From Babylonia areolata (Eukaryota; Mollusca; Gastropoda; Neogastropoda; Buccinidae), in the NCBI RefSeq assembly GCF_041734735.1, contig NC_134901.1, positions 26,456,531 through 26,520,530 of the forward strand: DNA of 64,000 bases, written 5' to 3'. The notes under the pieces are model-generated. The model was not told the origin of the DNA and did no database searches. It saw nothing but the letters and a program-made list of their open reading frames with translations. How positions within the stretch are numbered: the first letter of the stretch is position 1; every line of letters starts with the position of its first letter. A program made the translations under genes and the position numbers. Shown here piece after piece: positions 55,360 to 59,936 of the stretch.

Positions 55360-55583
55360 ACTTTCATGTTGGTGTTTCTGTCAAAGTGTGTTTTTGCGTT
55401 GGTGTTTCTGTCAAAGTGTGTGTTGTTGCTGTTGGTGGTTTCAGGTGTTGGACAGAGTGTACATGCAGCTGCAGATGTACTTTGATGACCCCATGTACCG
55501 TGATCACCACGCAGTGCATGTGGAGCTCATCCGCACACTGGCACGTTGCGGTCCTAACGCTGAGCCCAAGTTTCAGGATGAAT
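26912..55583 (+). CDS. RELCH: RELCH (LisH, coiled-coil and HEAT repeat protein), 25 exons, 3' end not found
   Basis: In humans RELCH binds Rab11 on recycling endosomes and OSBP on the trans-Golgi network, promoting non-vesicular cholesterol transfer. All 25 exons join in phase to 1,073 codons plus one base; human RELCH is about 1,216 residues. N-terminal LisH-like block [20 protein letters not shown] and [13 protein letters not shown] (residues about 50-90), coiled coil [14 protein letters not shown] (about 130-150), canonical Lis[16 protein letters not shown] and [14 protein letters not shown] (about 177-209), second coiled coil in exon 6, Ser/Thr-rich linker in exon 7, then HEAT repeats from exon 10 on. 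Start is the ATG at 26912 in a good context. The final conserved part (after [10 protein letters not shown]) was not found before 64000. Confidence 0.96.
27831..27910. repeat. (TG)n microsatellite, RELCH intron 1
   Basis: Two TG runs separated by GTTGTTTGTTTGTTTG, about 80 bp. Confidence 0.95.
28128..28232 (+). mobile_element. SINE/LINE 3' tail with (ATT)n, RELCH intron 1
   Basis: GTAAAGCACCTAGAGCAG and a TATAAGTATCCATTGTTATTG end followed by a TTATTATTATT run resemble common invertebrate retroposon tails. Only the tail is present. Confidence 0.5.
28344..28433 (+). CDS. RELCH: RELCH exon 2
   Basis: Phase 1 to 1; acceptor CTGTTTCAG/CCC, donor GCAG/GTTAGA. Encodes [20 protein letters not shown] (human [20 protein letters not shown]). 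Confidence 0.97.
28941..29012 (+). CDS. RELCH: RELCH exon 3 (coiled coil)
   Basis: Phase 1 to 1; acceptor ATTTTTCAG/TG, donor GCAG/GTAGGT. Encodes [20 protein letters not shown] (human [20 protein letters not shown]). Confidence 0.97.
29100..29165. mobile_element. Retroposon fragment, RELCH intron 3
   Basis: ATATAGCGTTATAAATTATA and CTAAGCGCTTTACAATCCAG form a motif that recurs widely in invertebrate SINEs. Only a short piece is preserved; identification is from memory. Confidence 0.4.
29605..29769. repeat. (CA)n-rich region, RELCH intron 3
   Basis: CA tracts with short interruptions; the purest run is about 29724-29769. Confidence 0.95.
30021..30270. mobile_element. Possible TTAA MITE, RELCH intron 3
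   Basis: Begins TTAACCCTTTCACTGACAG and ends TTGGCAGTGAAAGAATG, an imperfect inverted repeat of about 17 bp. Ends resemble those at 9865-10096 and 56096-56338; the right-hand TTAA is lost. Confidence 0.5.
30425..30705. repeat. Degenerate 21-24-bp tandem repeat, RELCH intron 3
   Basis: About 12 variable units of the form GTGGGATATAATGGTAATAA. Confidence 0.85.
30913..31085 (+). CDS. RELCH: RELCH exon 4 (LisH domain)
   Basis: Phase 1 to 0; acceptor GAATTGCAG/AA, donor GATCAG/GTAAAG. Encodes [20 protein letters not shown] and [15 protein letters not shown], the LisH motif thought to dimerise or bind partners. Confidence 0.97.
31406..31594 (+). CDS. RELCH: RELCH exon 5
   Basis: 63 codons, phase 0 to 0; acceptor TTCAACAG/GAT, weak donor TTCTTG/GTTAGC followed 11 bp later by a TG tract. 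Encodes [20 protein letters not shown] (human DFELWDDVGLNIPKPPDLLQ). Confidence 0.95.
31607..31678. repeat. (TG)n tract after the RELCH exon 5 donor
   Basis: TG run with a GCGCGCGC centre, starting 12 bp after a weak GTTAGC donor. Confidence 0.93.
32081..32169 (+). CDS. RELCH: RELCH exon 6 (coiled coil)
   Basis: Phase 0 to 2; acceptor GTATTTCAG/GAA, donor AAGAT/GTAAGT. Encodes [20 protein letters not shown] then LAQQVDILK, a heptad-rich helix as in human RELCH. Confidence 0.93.
32506..32961 (+). CDS. RELCH: RELCH exon 7 (disordered linker)
   Basis: 456 bp, phase 2 to 2; acceptor GTTTACAG/A, donor AAAAG/GTATGC. Rich in Ser, Thr, Pro, Gln and Glu. The sequence is not conserved, but length, position and phase fit the human linker between coiled coil and HEAT repeats. 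Confidence 0.88.
33092..33305. repeat. (TG)n-rich region, RELCH intron 7
   Basis: About 210 bp of TG and TGTGCATG interruptions in the middle of intron 7. Long frames on both strands are repeat artefacts. Confidence 0.93.
33517..33595 (+). CDS. RELCH: RELCH exon 8
   Basis: Phase 2 to 0; acceptor TTCCACTAG/G, donor TCTGAG/GTAATT. Encodes [20 protein letters not shown] (human KLSPAFHQALLSFCRMSAD). Confidence 0.92.
34365..34388 (+). CDS. RELCH: RELCH exon 9, 24-nt microexon
   Basis: Acceptor TTGTTCCACAG/AAA, donor GGACAG/GTGCAT, 46 bp before exon 10. Encodes KDELTSGQ in phase 0 to 0, in the place of human RLGSEVSR-like residues. The very short intron and exon make its use uncertain, but it keeps the frame either way. 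Confidence 0.65.
34435..34533 (+). CDS. RELCH: RELCH exon 10
   Basis: 33 codons, phase 0 to 0; acceptor AATTTTTAG/ATG, donor CGAGAG/GTATGT. Encodes [20 protein letters not shown] (human [19 protein letters not shown]). A degenerate copy of its 3' end and donor follows at 34591-34629. Confidence 0.95.
34534..34640 (+). repeat. Degenerate tandem copies of the exon 10 3' end and donor
   Basis: TTGTGCCTCGTGAGGTATGT at about 34542, TTGTGCCTAATGTGGTATGT at about 34566, and the longest copy TGTGCCAAATGTGTTGCTGG at 34591 followed by GCAAGTGAGAGGTATGAC. Each ends in a GGTATG donor. Reading on from exon 10 reaches TGA within seven codons. Confidence 0.85.
34973..35035 (+). repeat. SINE family 3 head fragment
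   Basis: GTGGTTAGTGTACTGGACTT, TTCAGTCTGAG and a B-box-like TTTGATCC match the SINE head. The body appears about 560 bp later at 35595, so the copy may have been split by later insertion. Confidence 0.5.
35095..35400 (+). mobile_element. Ty3/Gypsy-type LTR retrotransposon fossil, fragment
   Basis: Two short coding-like pieces are visible: one resembling the integrase core of Gypsy elements and, directly after it, one resembling an aspartic protease. No LTRs, gag or RT were seen. It is a broken remnant, probably old. The protease-after-integrase order differs from the usual Gypsy order, which suggests rearranged pieces. Confidence 0.65.
35595..35770 (+). mobile_element. SINE, family 3, body fragment (RELCH intron 10)
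   Basis: CTGGTGGATTAAGGATGGGG, TCTTCCAGTCAATAAGC, GTCGAGTATGCACAATAAAG and GATTATGGAAACAC match the family body. The 3' tail is missing. Confidence 0.6.
36174..36286 (+). CDS. RELCH: RELCH exon 11 (HEAT)
   Basis: Phase 0 to 2; acceptor ATGTGCAG/GAG, donor CAGAG/GTTTGC. Encodes [20 protein letters not shown] and [17 protein letters not shown], close to the human HEAT segment. Confidence 0.97.
36750..36935. repeat. Degenerate 24-26-bp tandem repeat, RELCH intron 11
   Basis: Units of the form TAATACAGTGCATTATGATAATC, seven to eight copies with substitutions, AT-rich. Confidence 0.8.
37173..37263 (+). CDS. RELCH: RELCH exon 12 (HEAT)
   Basis: Phase 2 to 0; acceptor GTTTACAG/A, donor GAGCAG/GTACGC. 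Encodes [20 protein letters not shown] then [10 protein letters not shown] (human [15 protein letters not shown]). Confidence 0.97.
37370..37675 (+). mobile_element. SINE, family 1, head-truncated (RELCH intron 12)
   Basis: Core TTCAGATGAGATGATATATC, GTCCTGTGTGCAGCACCCAC, ATGCTTAGGTCAGGCATCTG and GTCTGAATGCAGTGATGCC, ending GAGAAACTGAAACT. Same family as 10256-10661. It ends 46 bp before exon 13. Confidence 0.85.
37721..37792 (+). CDS. RELCH: RELCH exon 13 (HEAT)
   Basis: 24 codons, phase 0 to 0; acceptor GTGCACAG/ATC, donor TTACCG/GTATGT. Encodes [20 protein letters not shown] (human [20 protein letters not shown]). Confidence 0.97.
37846..38045. repeat. (TG)n-rich region, RELCH intron 13
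   Basis: About 200 bp of TG with interruptions, beginning 54 bp after the exon 13 donor and ending 75 bp before exon 14. Long open frames on both strands here are repeat artefacts. Confidence 0.95.
38120..38260 (+). CDS. RELCH: RELCH exon 14 (HEAT)
   Basis: 47 codons, phase 0 to 0; acceptor CTATTTCAG/CCG, donor TCACAG/GTGGGT. Encodes [29 protein letters not shown] and DADKYSQ, close to human. The frame stays open for 79 codons into the intron. Confidence 0.97.
38292..38447 (+). repeat. 42-bp minisatellite just after RELCH exon 14, in frame
   Basis: Unit AGATGTAAAGTGTGTGCTTC plus TGTCTTTAACGCTGATCAAT plus two bases, about 3.7 copies. 42 is a multiple of 3, and in the exon 14 frame each unit encodes [14 protein letters not shown], a CxxC-containing 14-mer. 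The unit's TTTAACGCTGATCAAT resembles CTGACGCTGATAAAT in the end of exon 14. Confidence 0.9.
38759..39163 (-). mobile_element. SINE, family 2, full length (RELCH intron 14)
   Basis: From 39163 down: GGAGTAGAGTGATGGCCTAG, B box GGTTCAAATCA, GGTGGTCTGGATGCTACCC, GGATGAGACGATAAACCAAG, GAACCCATGGCAACAAAAGG, then CCACTGTAGTGTAGCGACGC and ATTACAAC tail region. Antisense to RELCH. The open frame on the plus strand here is not a gene. Confidence 0.88.
39347..39505 (+). CDS. RELCH: RELCH exon 15 (HEAT)
   Basis: 53 codons, phase 0 to 0; acceptor TTTTCCAG/GCC, donor GACCTA/GTTAAG. Encodes [20 protein letters not shown] and [20 protein letters not shown] (human QVFLPAYAAWTTELGNLQSH). Confidence 0.95.
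39575..39990. repeat. 25-bp minisatellite with 50-bp higher-order unit, RELCH intron 15
   Basis: Half-units GATCGACAGGTTATATGACG-ATATC and GATCGACAGGTTATATGCTG-GTTTT alternate in the first part (about 39600-39760), then decay into single 25-mers; about 16 copies. It starts about 70 bp after the exon 15 donor. Each unit has CGACAG/GTTATA, which resembles both an acceptor and a donor. Confidence 0.92.
41590..41795 (+). repeat. 42-bp minisatellite with donor-like motif, RELCH intron 15
   Basis: Units contain GTCTTCGGTAAGAGTAGGAG and ACATATATGTCCAGAAAAAA. GGTAAGAGT, a good 5' splice-site match, occurs with its GT at 41598, 41628, 41670 and 41713. The frame through it and upstream ([29 protein letters not shown]) is open but unrecognised. 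Confidence 0.8.
41810..45820. other. RELCH intron 15, remainder
   Basis: AT-rich intron sequence with a poly-A tract at 42148-42181 and an imperfect 60-bp tandem duplication at about 45075-45200 (AAGAATGCTGTAAACATATT / AAGAATGATGTAAACATATT, TTGACAACTCT). No further RELCH exon is expected here, since exons 15 and 16 are contiguous against human. Confidence 0.6.
45821..45929 (+). repeat. Tandem duplication immediately upstream of the exon 16 acceptor
   Basis: CTTTTGCCTTGTGTAATGAC at 45822 and CTTTTGCCTTGTGTAATAAC at 45878, 56 bp apart; the second copy runs into the ATATAACAG acceptor. Confidence 0.8.
45930..46101 (+). CDS. RELCH: RELCH exon 16 (HEAT)
   Basis: Phase 0 to 1; acceptor ATATAACAG/GGT, donor CGACT/GTGAGT running straight into a TG tract. 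A second in-phase acceptor (GCGCAG/CAG, start 45945) would drop five codons. Encodes [20 protein letters not shown] and LLETCPQSS (human HKLHMYLSALQSLIPSLFAL). Confidence 0.9.
46108..46430. repeat. (TG)n-rich region, RELCH intron 16
   Basis: Several TG tracts separated by short spacers, beginning within the exon 16 donor. Confidence 0.93.
46645..46960 (+). repeat. Three tandem copies of the exon 17 acceptor region
   Basis: ATAATCATTCCCACA and the following exon start occur at about 46658-46714, 46780-46836 and 46902-46960 (the real exon), about 122 bp apart, separated by CA and C-rich tracts. Copy 2 keeps a good CCCACAG/TGTCAGC acceptor; copy 1 reads CCCACATTGTCAGC. Confidence 0.93.
46919..47075 (+). 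CDS. RELCH: RELCH exon 17 (HEAT)
   Basis: Phase 1 to 2; acceptor TTCCCACAG/TG, donor AATCT/GTAAGT. Encodes [20 protein letters not shown] and [16 protein letters not shown] (human IIGSREQLAVLLQLYDYQLE, GWESLLWVVNQL). Confidence 0.95.
47288..47550. repeat. (TG)n-rich region, RELCH intron 17
   Basis: About 260 bp of TG with GTAGGGTTAGTGTG-type interruptions that themselves recur. Confidence 0.93.
48091..48214 (+). CDS. RELCH: RELCH exon 18
   Basis: Phase 2 to 0; acceptor is a (TG)n tract followed by CAG/G, with no ordinary pyrimidine tract; donor AAAAAG/GTCAGT. Encodes [20 protein letters not shown] (human FSRFFWRLCRTFGKIFTNTK). Confidence 0.95.
48544..48592 (+). CDS. RELCH: RELCH exon 19
   Basis: 49 bp, phase 0 to 1; acceptor TTTTTTTTTCAG/GTG, donor CTTG/GTAAGT. 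Encodes [16 protein letters not shown]. Confidence 0.92.
48826..49070 (+). repeat. Four tandem copies of the exon 20 acceptor
   Basis: GGAAAAGAGC, TGTTGTCC and ATGTTCAG-A blocks recur with AG ending at 48861, 48947, 49011 and 49070 (the real one), spaced 86, 64 and 59 bp. After each of the three upstream AGs, the exon 19 frame meets a stop at the second codon. Confidence 0.9.
49071..49156 (+). CDS. RELCH: RELCH exon 20
   Basis: Phase 1 to 0; acceptor GTGTTCAG/AT, donor CATAAT/GTGAGT. Encodes [19 protein letters not shown] (human VLTKATVPIYATGVLTCY). Confidence 0.95.
49216..49415. repeat. (TG)n-rich region, RELCH intron 20
   Basis: TG tracts with ATGCATG interruptions, starting about 60 bp after the exon 20 donor; another TG-rich block (49678-49815) leads directly into the exon 21 acceptor. 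Confidence 0.92.
49819..49925 (+). CDS. RELCH: RELCH exon 21 (HEAT)
   Basis: Phase 0 to 2; acceptor GAGTATGTGCAG/GAG preceded by TG repeats rather than pyrimidines; donor CTGAG/GTAAGT. Encodes [20 protein letters not shown] then [10 protein letters not shown] (human SLSHAPLDSLKASFVELG). Confidence 0.95.
49998..50120. repeat. Imperfect palindrome, 43-bp arms, RELCH intron 21
   Basis: Left arm GTCCAAATGA...GGTTTCGGAAC (49998-50040) pairs with right arm GTTCTGAAACC...TCATTTGGAC (50078-50120), loop about 37 bp. The right arm and loop look like an inverted copy of the 79-bp unit that follows. Confidence 0.85.
50160..51236 (+). repeat. 79-bp minisatellite made of copies of the exon 22 acceptor
   Basis: ATGGTTTCAGAACAGAGGC recurs with its T at 50282, 50361, 50440, 50519, 50598, 50677, 50756, 50835, 50914, 50993, 51072 and 51149, then at 51228 for the true acceptor. 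Period is 79 (one 77). Two more diverged copies lie at about 50171 and 50228. Spacer variants follow an A-B-C, A-B-C, A-B-B-B-C-C order, so a 237-bp trimer was duplicated. Each unit holds the acceptor plus about 26 bp of exon 22-like sequence. Confidence 0.96.
51237..51336 (+). CDS. RELCH: RELCH exon 22 (HEAT)
   Basis: Phase 2 to 0; acceptor TGGTTTCAG/AACAGAGGC, donor TTTGAA/GTGAGT. Encodes [20 protein letters not shown] and [12 protein letters not shown] (human PAYHELLLTVLWYGVVHTSA). The identical acceptor occurs 12 times upstream. Confidence 0.95.
51435..51530 (+). mobile_element. SINE, family 2, fragment (RELCH intron 22)
   Basis: CCTCCACTGGACCTTAAGTG, GGTCTGGATGCTAGTCATTC and GTGAGATGGTAAATCAGGGT match the middle of family 2; the copy is cut at both ends. 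Confidence 0.75.
51540..51965 (+). repeat. Unclassified dispersed repeat, copy 2 (RELCH intron 22)
   Basis: Second copy of the repeat at 4628-5075, same orientation. Its 3' end, CAAGTCCACAGTTGTCAAAA, is followed at once by the 57-bp minisatellite. Confidence 0.65.
51966..52629 (+). repeat. 57-bp minisatellite abutting the exon 23 acceptor
   Basis: About 11 units containing GATGCTGATATGCAAAGTGA, AGATGATGTATGTGAACACA and CACATGTAGTGAAGCAT. One unit has a CA expansion (52150-52183). The last unit changes from GTATGTGAACAC to GTATGTGCAG, creating the exon 23 acceptor. The last five or so copies are 57 bp (19 codons), leaving frames open on both strands. Confidence 0.95.
52630..52712 (+). CDS. 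RELCH: RELCH exon 23 (HEAT)
   Basis: Phase 0 to 2; acceptor GTATGTGCAG/CTG with no pyrimidine tract upstream, donor GACAT/GTAAGT. Encodes [20 protein letters not shown] then TLANDPD (human MSEALVDKRVAPALVTLSSD). Confidence 0.93.
53314..53412 (-). mobile_element. SINE, family 3, internally deleted (RELCH intron 23)
   Basis: From 53412 down: AAGTGGTTAAAGCTTTGGAC, B box GGTTTGAATCC, then a direct jump to GTGGGAGTCGCAGCCCATAA and a GAAGAAGAAG tail. The roughly 300-bp body present in the reference copy is missing, leaving head fused to tail. Confidence 0.75.
54716..54779 (+). CDS. RELCH: RELCH exon 24 (HEAT)
   Basis: Phase 2 to 0; acceptor TTATTTCAG/G, donor AGGGAG/GTGAGT. Encodes [19 protein letters not shown] (human [19 protein letters not shown]). 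Confidence 0.97.
54918..55040 (+). mobile_element. SINE, family 1, 3' fragment (RELCH intron 24)
   Basis: CAAGGCCTGACTAAGCATGT, GGTCAGGCATCTGCTTAGCA and TTTGTCCGAACGCAGTGACA match the 3' third of 10256-10661. Confidence 0.85.
55160..55444 (+). repeat. TG/CA tracts and 30-bp duplication before exon 25
   Basis: TG-rich block (55163-55318), a CA run (55330-55357), and a 30-bp tandem duplication GTTGGTGTTTCTGTCAAAGT at 55368 and 55398. The next sequence, GTTGGTGGTTTCAG, is the exon 25 acceptor and starts like a third copy. Confidence 0.88.
55445..55583 (+). CDS. RELCH: RELCH exon 25 (HEAT), last one found
   Basis: Phase 0 to 1; acceptor GGTGGTTTCAG/GTG, donor GATGAAT/GTGAGT. Encodes [20 protein letters not shown] and [18 protein letters not shown] (human QRELLERVKMQLASFLEDPQ, GRVGPNAEPRFRDE). 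A conserved donor shows that at least one more exon must follow. Confidence 0.97.
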
Positions 55584-55630
55584 GTGAGTACTGTTTGTTT
55601 GAAACTGTTTGATGTGGGTATTGTTTGCGC

Positions 55631-55661
<31 letters not shown>

Positions 55662-55681
55662 TGTGTATTTGCAAATTTGTC

Positions 55682-55712
<31 letters not shown>

Positions 55713-56095
55713 TGTGTGTGTTTGTACTTGTGTGTGTGTGTCTGTGTATGTGATAATTGCCTGTGTGTCTGTCCATCTGTCTGCCTCTTTCTCTGTCTCT
55801 CAGTCTGTTTGTCTGTCTGAGTCTGCGCCAGTCTGCTTTGACTTTTATTAAAGTGATTTTATGTCTTGTCTGTCCAAGTGGCTTTGTCTATAAGTGCACT
55901 CTGTTCTGTAGTGTGCCTGTGACTGTTTGCATGCATTCTGTACGTTATATAACAGGTTGCTTTTGCTCAAGCTGTTCTCTTCTCAACCCTACCAGACATG
56001 ATGCAATTCGTGGGCACATATTCTGTTATAAGTTATTGTCCTTCCGTTTTGTCTGTCTTTTATCAAGGATTTACTCCCCTTACTTTCTGTGGGCA
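55584..56095. other. RELCH intron 25 or 3' flank, start
   Basis: GC dinucleotide run (55628-55646) passing into TG (to about 55752), then ordinary sequence. No continuation of RELCH coding sequence was seen. Confidence 0.6.
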
Positions 56096-56338
56096 TTAAC
56101 TCTTTCACCACTATTGGTGACTTTAGTCCACATCAAGAGGTCGTATTGAGAAGACCATTTTTCACAACATAACAAAGCATGTTAGCTGCAGCCAGTTTCC
56201 TGTGCAATAGAACAGTGAATAACAAGTCTATTGTGTTGTTTTGACGTGAATGTAATTGTGTGATTGAGAGCGTTGCGTCTAAAGTGTCTGATGCTGGGGA
56301 GTGTTTTTCACACAGAAACCTGGTGGTGAAAGAGTTAA
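56096..56338. mobile_element. TTAA-flanked MITE, 243 bp
   Basis: Ends are TTAACTCTTTCACCACTAT (56096) and TGGTGGTGAAAGAGTTAA (56338), a near-perfect inverted repeat of 17 bp with TTAA on both sides. No coding capacity. Probably a piggyBac-type non-autonomous element (inference from the TTAA target). Confidence 0.8.
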
Positions 56339-57116
56339 GTTTAGGCAATCATAACTGCACACATTTTGAGTGGACTTTCATGTGCAGTGAAGAAGGTGTC
56401 AGTCATCAAAGATATCCTTCCCTTATTTTTCAACTGCAGTGTGCTTTTGAACATAAATTGTAAAATGCGGTCATCAGTTCTTTTCTTTATTACTGCTGCG
56501 TGCATTGTGGATACAATGCATTAAAAAAATCTTTTGACTATACACTCTGTACAATGACTCATCAGTGCAGTATGGCACAGCTACTAGTTAACAAAGATTT
56601 CCTTCACTTTTTTTTCAGCCTATCATATTGTTTGCAAACAAACCCTGAATTAGAGGCAATCTCTCTCATTCTCTTTTTATGGGGGTGGAGAGGGGTTGGG
56701 GGTGGAGGGATGGGGGGTGGGGGTGGGGTTGTTGTTGCTGTGTAAACACAAATCCTACCAAAAAAAACTTTCGTTTTTGTGGCTGACAGGTAATGTTCAG
56801 ACTGTACACATTTGGTAGATGATGCAAGGATTTGGTGCCTTGTTACATGATATATGGACACAGCAGGTATCAGTGATTTGATACAGCTTTCTTCTGACTT
56901 AAGATGAAATGTGGACAGAACTACTTTGGACAATATAAGCATTGTTTTTCTAATACAATTTGAACAGTGAAGATAGGTTGTTGGATAATGTGTTGCTGTG
57001 AAGATGTTTGGCTGTGTGGGTTTAGTGTGTGTCACATAATCAATAGCAAGGAAGCAGTTGTCCTGTACCAAACCTGTGTGGATTTATTCATTTGGTTTAT
57101 GGATTGAAAAAAGGTA

Positions 57117-57281
<165 letters not shown>

Positions 57282-57436
57282 AACAGAGGAGAGGCTTTGA
57301 AGAAGGAATCATGTGCATGTATTGTTATTTACAATCTTCAAACTATGTGTTCTTCTCTGAAGACTGAGCAAGCATTTTGTTGTTGTTTTATTTTGTTTTT
57401 CTCAGTGGGGAGAGGAGGTGACAATATGTATAATAA

Positions 57437-57437
<1 letters not shown>

Positions 57438-57478
<41 letters not shown>
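57438..57478. repeat. (TA)n microsatellite
   Basis: About 20 TA units. Confidence 0.95.
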
Positions 57479-57483
<5 letters not shown>

Positions 57484-57484
57484 T

Positions 57485-58724
57485 TACTGTGTGACAGCAA
57501 ACTTAACCCCAGAAATGCCTCAAATGGTCAGTTGTAGTATTCCTAATTTCTTCATCACCTTGTCTGGTCAGAATAAGGTAGGCCTACTGCAGTGTAATAG
57601 CCATAAATACAACAAACAGCAACATAAATGCAACAAGCAGCCACATAAATGCAACAGGCAACAAAACAAATGCAACAACCACTCATACCCCCCAACCCCT
57701 CCCTCCACACACACACACACTGAAGGTGCAGTGGAAAAACAGAGCGGCTGTAGCAGTTGACGAGAGACATTGTAAGATCAATATCAGTGACATCACAGCC
57801 AGAGGTCAGCCATTGTGGCCTTTGTTGGCTGAGCTATCCTGTTGCAGTCCATTTCTCTGACTGTGAGAAGATTGTTCTGAGTTTTTATGGTCTGTGACTC
57901 ACCTTCTCTCTTTTCTTTTCGCTGCCTCTGATTCAGAAAACTCTGAATACAACATTGGAGAACATGTTCCCTGTTCTTCGCTTGCTTCAGTTTTGTTTTG
58001 CCTTGTTTTGTCTGTTTGGCCATATTTAGTAAGCTTATTTTTGGGAGGGTACACATGTGTTCAGGAGGAGTACTTATGTTTTCTATTTTTTTGTCTGTTG
58101 GATCATGTCTCTTATTCTACATAATAGCCCAGTCAGCCACATTTGGGTGATTTCAGGGCGGTTTTTTTTGTCTGATTGTTAGATTTCTAAAGCTCAAATA
58201 TCATTTCAGTTTTTCAAATGTTGTAGCATAGAGATGGGGCTAAATGGCATGTTATATGTAGCTTATGCACTACAATTAAAAAAAAAACACCCCAAAAAAC
58301 AAAAGAAAGAAAAAAGTTGTATCTAATGTGAACTTGATACAAAGATTGTGGATGCAACCAGTTGGGTAACCAACCAACCAGCCAACACCAGCAAGCTAGC
58401 ACACAATCAAGTAAACTAGAAGCAAGAGAACATGCAGTGAACCCCCAGCACACCCCACTAAACCTTACTCTGCCCCACCTTACCAAGCCCCAATCCTACC
58501 CCCCATCCCCACCCAAAGAAAGAGAAGGAAATAATGGATGATGAAGTAAACAAACAGCACTGTTCCTACTCTTGTTTTCCACTAACCCTTTCTACTTTTG
58601 CTTTTGTTCTTGTTTTCTTCCATTATATGCTGATGAATCTGTCATGGTTGGTGCATGTTGTGTGTGTATGTGTGTGTGGTGTGATGTGTTGTGTTATTTT
58701 GTTTTGTGTTGTGTTGTGTTGTGT

Positions 58725-58755
<31 letters not shown>

Positions 58756-58865
58756 ACAGAAGCAAGCATTCACACACATGAGTGCACGTTAAAATGCATA
58801 TGAGCATGCAAACACACATATACATGAATGCTTAAATGCATACTCATGCAACCAGTATTGTATTT

Positions 58866-58899
<34 letters not shown>

Positions 58900-59626
58900 C
58901 AAGCACACACACAAGCATACCGGTACACACACGCACGCATGCGCGCACGCGCGCACGCACACCCACACACACACACACACACACATACACCACTCACACA
59001 TTCATACACTCACACTCACTCAAACCAAAATGCACATGCCACATTCATTAACACATGCCATATCATCATATATTGCTCACACTGGTCCACTCTTCATGAA
59101 ATCACACATGTAAACCCCACAAAATTTATAGTACAATAATATATATTTATACATGACTACATTGTACACCAACTTACTTACAATCATAATACAGAGGTCA
59201 CCACAAGTCGTTTGGCAGCAGCTGTTTTTTTCTTTCTTTCTTTTTGTTGTTCAGTAATGTTAAACAATTATTATGCATATGTACAAAGCTATGCAATTTC
59301 AAGAGGAAGTAGAAAACAGCAGTTTATATACAGCCATTTACCCTTCACTTAAAAAGCAGATACTGTCTTGCTTCACACCCACTCTCACTCCTCTCCACAC
59401 ACACCACTTCACACCATTCCACAGTAGCAGTACACACATTTACATATGTGCAATGTATATGTATTCAAATATGCACAGTATTTAAGTATATTTGGTCATG
59501 CACTCAAACACAATGTTTGACAAAGAAAGAGATGCAAATATACTAATAAAAAATACAAGATATGAAATGAATAAAAGATACAGATTTATAGAATGATATG
59601 AACAGATGCAGAAGTGTACACTCACA

Positions 59627-59679
<53 letters not shown>

Positions 59680-59770
59680 TTAGACAAATTAGAAAATTAA
59701 TAAAGTACAAGATACAAAATAAAGATAAAAACAAAGATACAAATAGAATGATATACAAACATGCTTATGT

Positions 59771-59818
<48 letters not shown>

Positions 59819-59904
59819 ACACACTCATTCACTCACACACACTCACAACAAAGCATATAAAGCCCGAACATGCATGGTGTTCAAGAGGTATTGCTCTGAA
59901 ATGA

Positions 59905-59936
<32 letters not shown>

